Positions 53,401 through 64,000 of a stretch of DNA of 64,000 nt are shown here, in pieces; the stretch's first letter is position 1; each line of letters opens with the position of its first letter. A program made the position numbers and the translations under genes. Under the pieces are notes generated by a model. The model was not told where the DNA came from and searched no databases. It saw only the letters and a program-made list of their open reading frames with translations. This stretch comes from Citrus sinensis (taxonomy: Eukaryota > Streptophyta > Magnoliopsida > Sapindales > Rutaceae), in NCBI RefSeq assembly GCF_022201045.2, contig NC_068558.1, positions 50,261,501 to 50,325,500 of the forward strand, given 5' to 3'.

Positions 53401-53620
53401 CAACCATTATTGGATATCCACGGCCACGTGGCAACATTCCGGAAACCACAAGTATTATCTAGTTGTGGTGGGAGGCTTTGGCCGGGCAAGAAAATGGATC
53501 TGTAACGGTCTAGTGAATCCCGGTCACGTGATATGCCCAACAAGGGCACGCCATACCTCGTGTCCAGCAGGCCCTCTCCCGTCTCCGCACGTGCAACACG
53601 TGTTCCACTCACACGTCCGT
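53401..53620 (+). promoter_or_regulatory. cluster of four G-boxes upstream of BAM7-like gene
   Basis: CACGTG occurs at 53425-53430, 53525-53530, 53588-53593 and 53597-53602. The last is in the context ACACGTGT, matching eight of the ten bases of CACACGTGTG, the element reported to be bound by the BZR1-type domain of Arabidopsis BAM7/BAM8. The position, about 1 kb before the BAM7-like start, suits a promoter. Confidence 0.55.
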
Positions 53621-54606
53621 AACTCCTTTACCCCTTATACGCGCTCGCATACCCCCACACGCCCCGTTCGTGCCAAATCCAAAGCTCGCACACACATGCA
53701 CGTTCGAGCTTTTGCGCACACGCGTGAAATCCGAGGCCTCACACGCACGCGCGCGTCTCTCTCTTTTTCCTGTCGCCGCTCCTCCGTTCTCGCCGGCGAA
53801 GCCTCGATTTTCTTTGTTTTCCGATATTTTATTCTTGCATCGTAGGTCCGTCGACTGGCCGTGAAACGGCGCCGGACGTTCGATCCGGTGGCGGGAAGTT
53901 TCGGAATTTTAGACCCATTTTCGGCTGTTCTAATAGGGTTTTTGGAGGAGGGGATACGGATCTGTTAATGAACGCTTCAGGTTGAAGATTTTGTATAAAT
54001 GAGATTTGTAAAGGGAAGGCTTTGCCTGAGATTTACGCGAGAATCTGTGTTTAAGGTGATACGAAATCTCTTTTCCCTGATAACTGGTCTTAGGTTTTAG
54101 GTCTATTTATTTATTTTCGTGGGAGGTTCTAGGAATATATTGGCTTGAATGACTTTGTTTATGTATGCTGGTGACTGAAACGAGATATGTTCAGCTTTTT
54201 ACTTCTCGTTCGTGTTTTTGGTTGTTCAAAGAGTCAACTTTTTTGCTAGGAGACAGTTGAATATTTGTCTTCTTTACTCCTGAAGACGTCAACAACTGGA
54301 CATCTTATTCCATTTGAATTTCCCGCTTAACTACCATTTTTAAAATTACTGCATCATTCCTTTAGCTTGTTTCTTTCATATATTGTTTAATTCATGTGAG
54401 CATAGCTTGACGTTCCAATCTTTTCCAGCGAGCTCTGGAATCAATCTGGCATTGAATTTTCCAGATTAGACATCTGCACTCTGAACAAAAAGTGAAGGTC
54501 GGATATCGAATGTGTGCAAAGTTTGGGATCAATGATGACATTTCTGATAGAAAGCTGATCATCTTAGAGTAACTGGGTAGAAGTTGGGAAGTACAGAGTG
54601 GGAGAT
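53621..54606 (+). other. BAM7-like 5' leader with intron
   Basis: A GC- and CT-rich segment (53760-54054) looks like a first non-coding exon ending AAG before GTGATA at 54055. The acceptor TTTTCCAG ends at 54428, and the second exon continues into the coding start at 54607. Confidence 0.5.
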
Positions 54607-61534
<6,928 letters not shown>

Positions 61535-62357
61535 CGGAGGAATAAAGATTTTCTAAACAGATCCGGTATCATCTCTTTTTCCCCATGGAAGAAGTGGGGG
61601 TTTAGCATCTTACCGTTTAGAGGATGGTATTGTTAAATTTAAATATCAGTTAATTCCATTATTGTAACTTGTAAATGGGATCACAAAATGCAAAGCAGGC
61701 AAGTTTCCCAAATCCTGAGCTTGCACGTCGACCTCGGTCATAGTGTAAAAACTAGTCAAAGATCCAATTGGTGTATTGTTTGGGTAATTGAGTTGGCTCT
61801 AATTGCAGGGTTACCACCGCAAAGTTCTGTATGCATTATTTACATTCTCCACCCATTGAAGTGAAGATAATTAATTAGGCGCAGATGTTAAATTTGTTCG
61901 CAATTTGCTTCCCCGCTGGTGGAAGTCAGAGAAACAAGATCTGTTTGAGTTTGATGCACATAAAAAGAAATGAACAAAATCATATAAATCCCTTAAAATT
62001 ATCAACTCATTGTGTTCGCACTCGGAATTTCTTCTTCTGATTCGCTCTCTCATTTTCAACCGAGTAGCGTTCGTTTGACATTGAGTTTTTTAACACCTCT
62101 GTGATTATTATACACATATTTAACCACATATCAGGGAAAAATGAAAATTCCTATCTGATGTTATGGCTAAAATTTTTGGCCAATCGAGCATCAAATAGGT
62201 GTCTGCACGTTAAAGCGCCTTTGATAAAATTGAACTTTCGTGCACAGTCATGCTACCGGTAAGGCATGAGACACACGAAATCCCCAACAACGGGGTATTT
62301 GATATGAATAAAAAATATGATTTTGGTTAGCTATTTACAACATGAATTTTGCTGGCG
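61535..62357. other. convergent 3' UTRs
   Basis: 3' UTR of the BAM7-like gene (to about 61690) and, further right, of the minus-strand lipase gene. No coding region is supported. Confidence 0.45.
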
Positions 62358-64000
62358 TTATGAGACAGGCTTCTTGAACACCATTTCGCCGGACTCATTA
62401 ACATCGAAAAAACGTTCTACAAATTCATCCCAACTTTCCCTCCTTCCCTTAGATGACAACAAAGAAGTTTGCTCACATGATCTGCTAGAAGTTTCCCCTT
62501 CTTGCATTTCACGGAATGTGCCATACTGAGAAGGTGAATAAGCTAGTGGAATATCCAAAGCAGCAGCCCTCTGAAGAGCTGCCTTGTACTCCACACTGTG
62601 CTCTCGAGCAAGTGACTCCTGACGCTCCATCCTCTGTTTAGCTGGAATCTCCATGATCCTATCTTTCTCTAGCATCAACTATATCAAGGAAAACAATGAT
62701 TTAGTTTGGCTGCCATGAGAAAAATTTCTTTCTTAATCTTCAACTTAAATATGGTATGGCATTTGAACCTGGTAAATTCATCAAAATCATGTGATGTCAC
62801 AAAAACTTTTGAAATATATAAAATCAATTTTTACTGACCATCTATAATTGAGAAACAAGTTAAAGATCTGATCTTCTCATTAAGTATTCAGAGACTGCAT
62901 TCATTTGATTTCTCAACAGCTCGACTGCTAACCAAAACTACCCTTAAAAAATTGGGGCGCAAGACTATCTTTTAACCCAATCCTAACCATTAGTGTCTCA
63001 CTGCAATCTCAGGAAGAAGACAGGAAGTTACATCAAGTGCCTTTTGAGATTCTCTTTCTAGCAAAATTCTTACAAAGTTGGGGTACACAGATACCTTTTA
63101 ACCTAACCCCAAATAATAAAGTCTCACTGCAAGCTTAGGAAGAAGACAAGAACTTACATCAAGGGCCTTTTCAGATTCTCTTTCTATCCAAATGATAGCA
63201 TGGTCAGCAGTTAAATTGCAGGAAAGAACTAAGTGCTCAAACCTGCCATCTACTGGAACTGCAGTCCTCACAACGGGAGGAAATCTTCCTATCCTGAAAC
63301 CAGCGTAACAGAAGAAGAAGAAATAAATAAAATTGTAAATGCATCCCACCAGGGTCACAGCTCAAACTCCCCCCACCTTAAAGATGAATAAATAAAGCAG
63401 GAATATTAACTTCATAATGTAGAACAGTTGTATTTTAGTAACATCTTACCATACCTTAAGGGCTTCCGCTCGACAATGTGGTATAGCCGACCAGGAGCAT
63501 ATAGCCGTCTTGGATCTTTAAGCATCTTCTCCTCCAGAGTGCATGTATCTTTCAGGCACATAAGGCAGAGCAAACATGGCAAACTGCACTAGTTGAAGCG
63601 AGGTCAGTTTAGTATAAGTCATATTTATGGCATGGTTATAATCACAAAAAATGCACCTTAATATCTGGTTTTTAAAAAATTAAATGCACTGATATTGCAT
63701 TGGATAAAAATGAACACACTTCAAAGGTTATACGATATATTCAACGTGTTTAGCCAATATTGACATCACACGTATGGCGCTAAGAAAACAGAAGATAAAC
63801 TAGCAATAGAAAGGTGTCTAAGACATACTATTTTTACCAGATAAGTGATTTGAAAACATCTTCCAGTGCCATTGTTGTTCGAGGTAAGAAATCATCCTGA
63901 TTCATTACAATAACTCATATTAGAACATAAGCCATAAGAAAATATCAAATACAGAATATACAAAAATAAAACAATAAAAACGGTATACCACACAGGAAGA
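62358..64000 (-). CDS. class 3 lipase (mono/diacylglycerol lipase-like), 3' part
   Basis: Five minus-strand exons (63989-64000 and beyond, 63838-63896, 63455-63583, 63158-63293, 62358-62678) join in phase to the last 218 aa of a protein whose 5' end is outside the window. The sequence runs SSCVDDFLPRTTMALEDVFK, then LPCLLCLMCLKDTC, DPRRLYAPGRLYHIVERKPL, RIGRFPPVVRTAVPVDGRFE, HLVLSCNLTADHA and a charged C-terminal tail (MEIPAKQRMERQESLAREHS) ending KPVS. The order matches the C-terminal part of plant class 3 lipases that have an N-terminal mono-/diacylglycerol lipase domain. The catalytic G-x-S-x-G motif would be upstream, out of view. It faces the BAM7-like gene tail to tail. Confidence 0.78.

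Noticed and set aside
53330-53864. 171-codon plus-strand frame rich in Arg, Thr and His
   Set aside because: It crosses the BAM7 promoter and CACACGC-rich leader; composition explains the openness.

Overview
This is a nuclear window from a flowering plant. The genes have many short exons with GT-AG introns, introns and intergenic DNA are AT-rich, and the protein families are plant-specific (plant-type MED12, BZR1-beta-amylase fusion, PRONE RopGEF, GL3/EGL3-type bHLH). Protein similarity as I remember it points to a woody rosid, plausibly Citrus; that assignment is inference. Exon models were built by hand from reading frames, splice sites and phase bookkeeping. Every main coding model closes in frame.

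Layout: (1) 1-3523 (+), 3' part of a DUF4378/TRM-like gene; (2) 4547-5370 (-), a small 137-aa nuclear-looking protein; (3) 5.9-10.5 kb, AT-rich DNA with two non-autonomous transposons, a purine tract and microsatellites; (4) 12198-22357 (+), complete MED12 (2277 aa), followed by a chloroplast rpoC1 fragment inside the nuclear DNA; (5) 23.2-25.9 kb, intergenic with a perfect hairpin and a Tourist-like MITE; (6) 26445-26678 (+), 77-aa Cys-pair protein; (7) 27195-29570 (-), RopGEF (477 aa); (8) 31602-33041 (-), an unrecognised and possibly broken gene; (9) 33-36.6 kb, AT-rich with a Mutator-type MITE; (10) 36685-38226 (-), C2-domain protein (196 aa); (11) 39231-40310 (+), a 2-oxoglutarate dioxygenase pseudogene; (12) 41177-44538 (-), GL3/EGL3-type bHLH (656 aa); (13) 48288-52812 (+), plastid-type BAM2-like beta-amylase (562 aa); (14) 54607-61534 (+), BAM7-like BZR1-beta-amylase (701 aa), directly downstream of its paralogue; (15) 62358-64000 (-), 3' part of a class 3 lipase gene.

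The genes do not form one pathway. The strongest local relationship is the tandem BAM pair. The catalytic domains share seven consecutive exons of identical length and phase, but the 5' ends differ: a transit-peptide-like exon in one and two BZR1-domain exons in the other. A cluster of four CACGTG boxes lies between the two genes, upstream of BAM7. MED12 and the bHLH are transcription regulators, and the RopGEF acts in small-GTPase signalling. I saw no LTR retrotransposon, virus-like element, rRNA, tRNA or CRISPR array.
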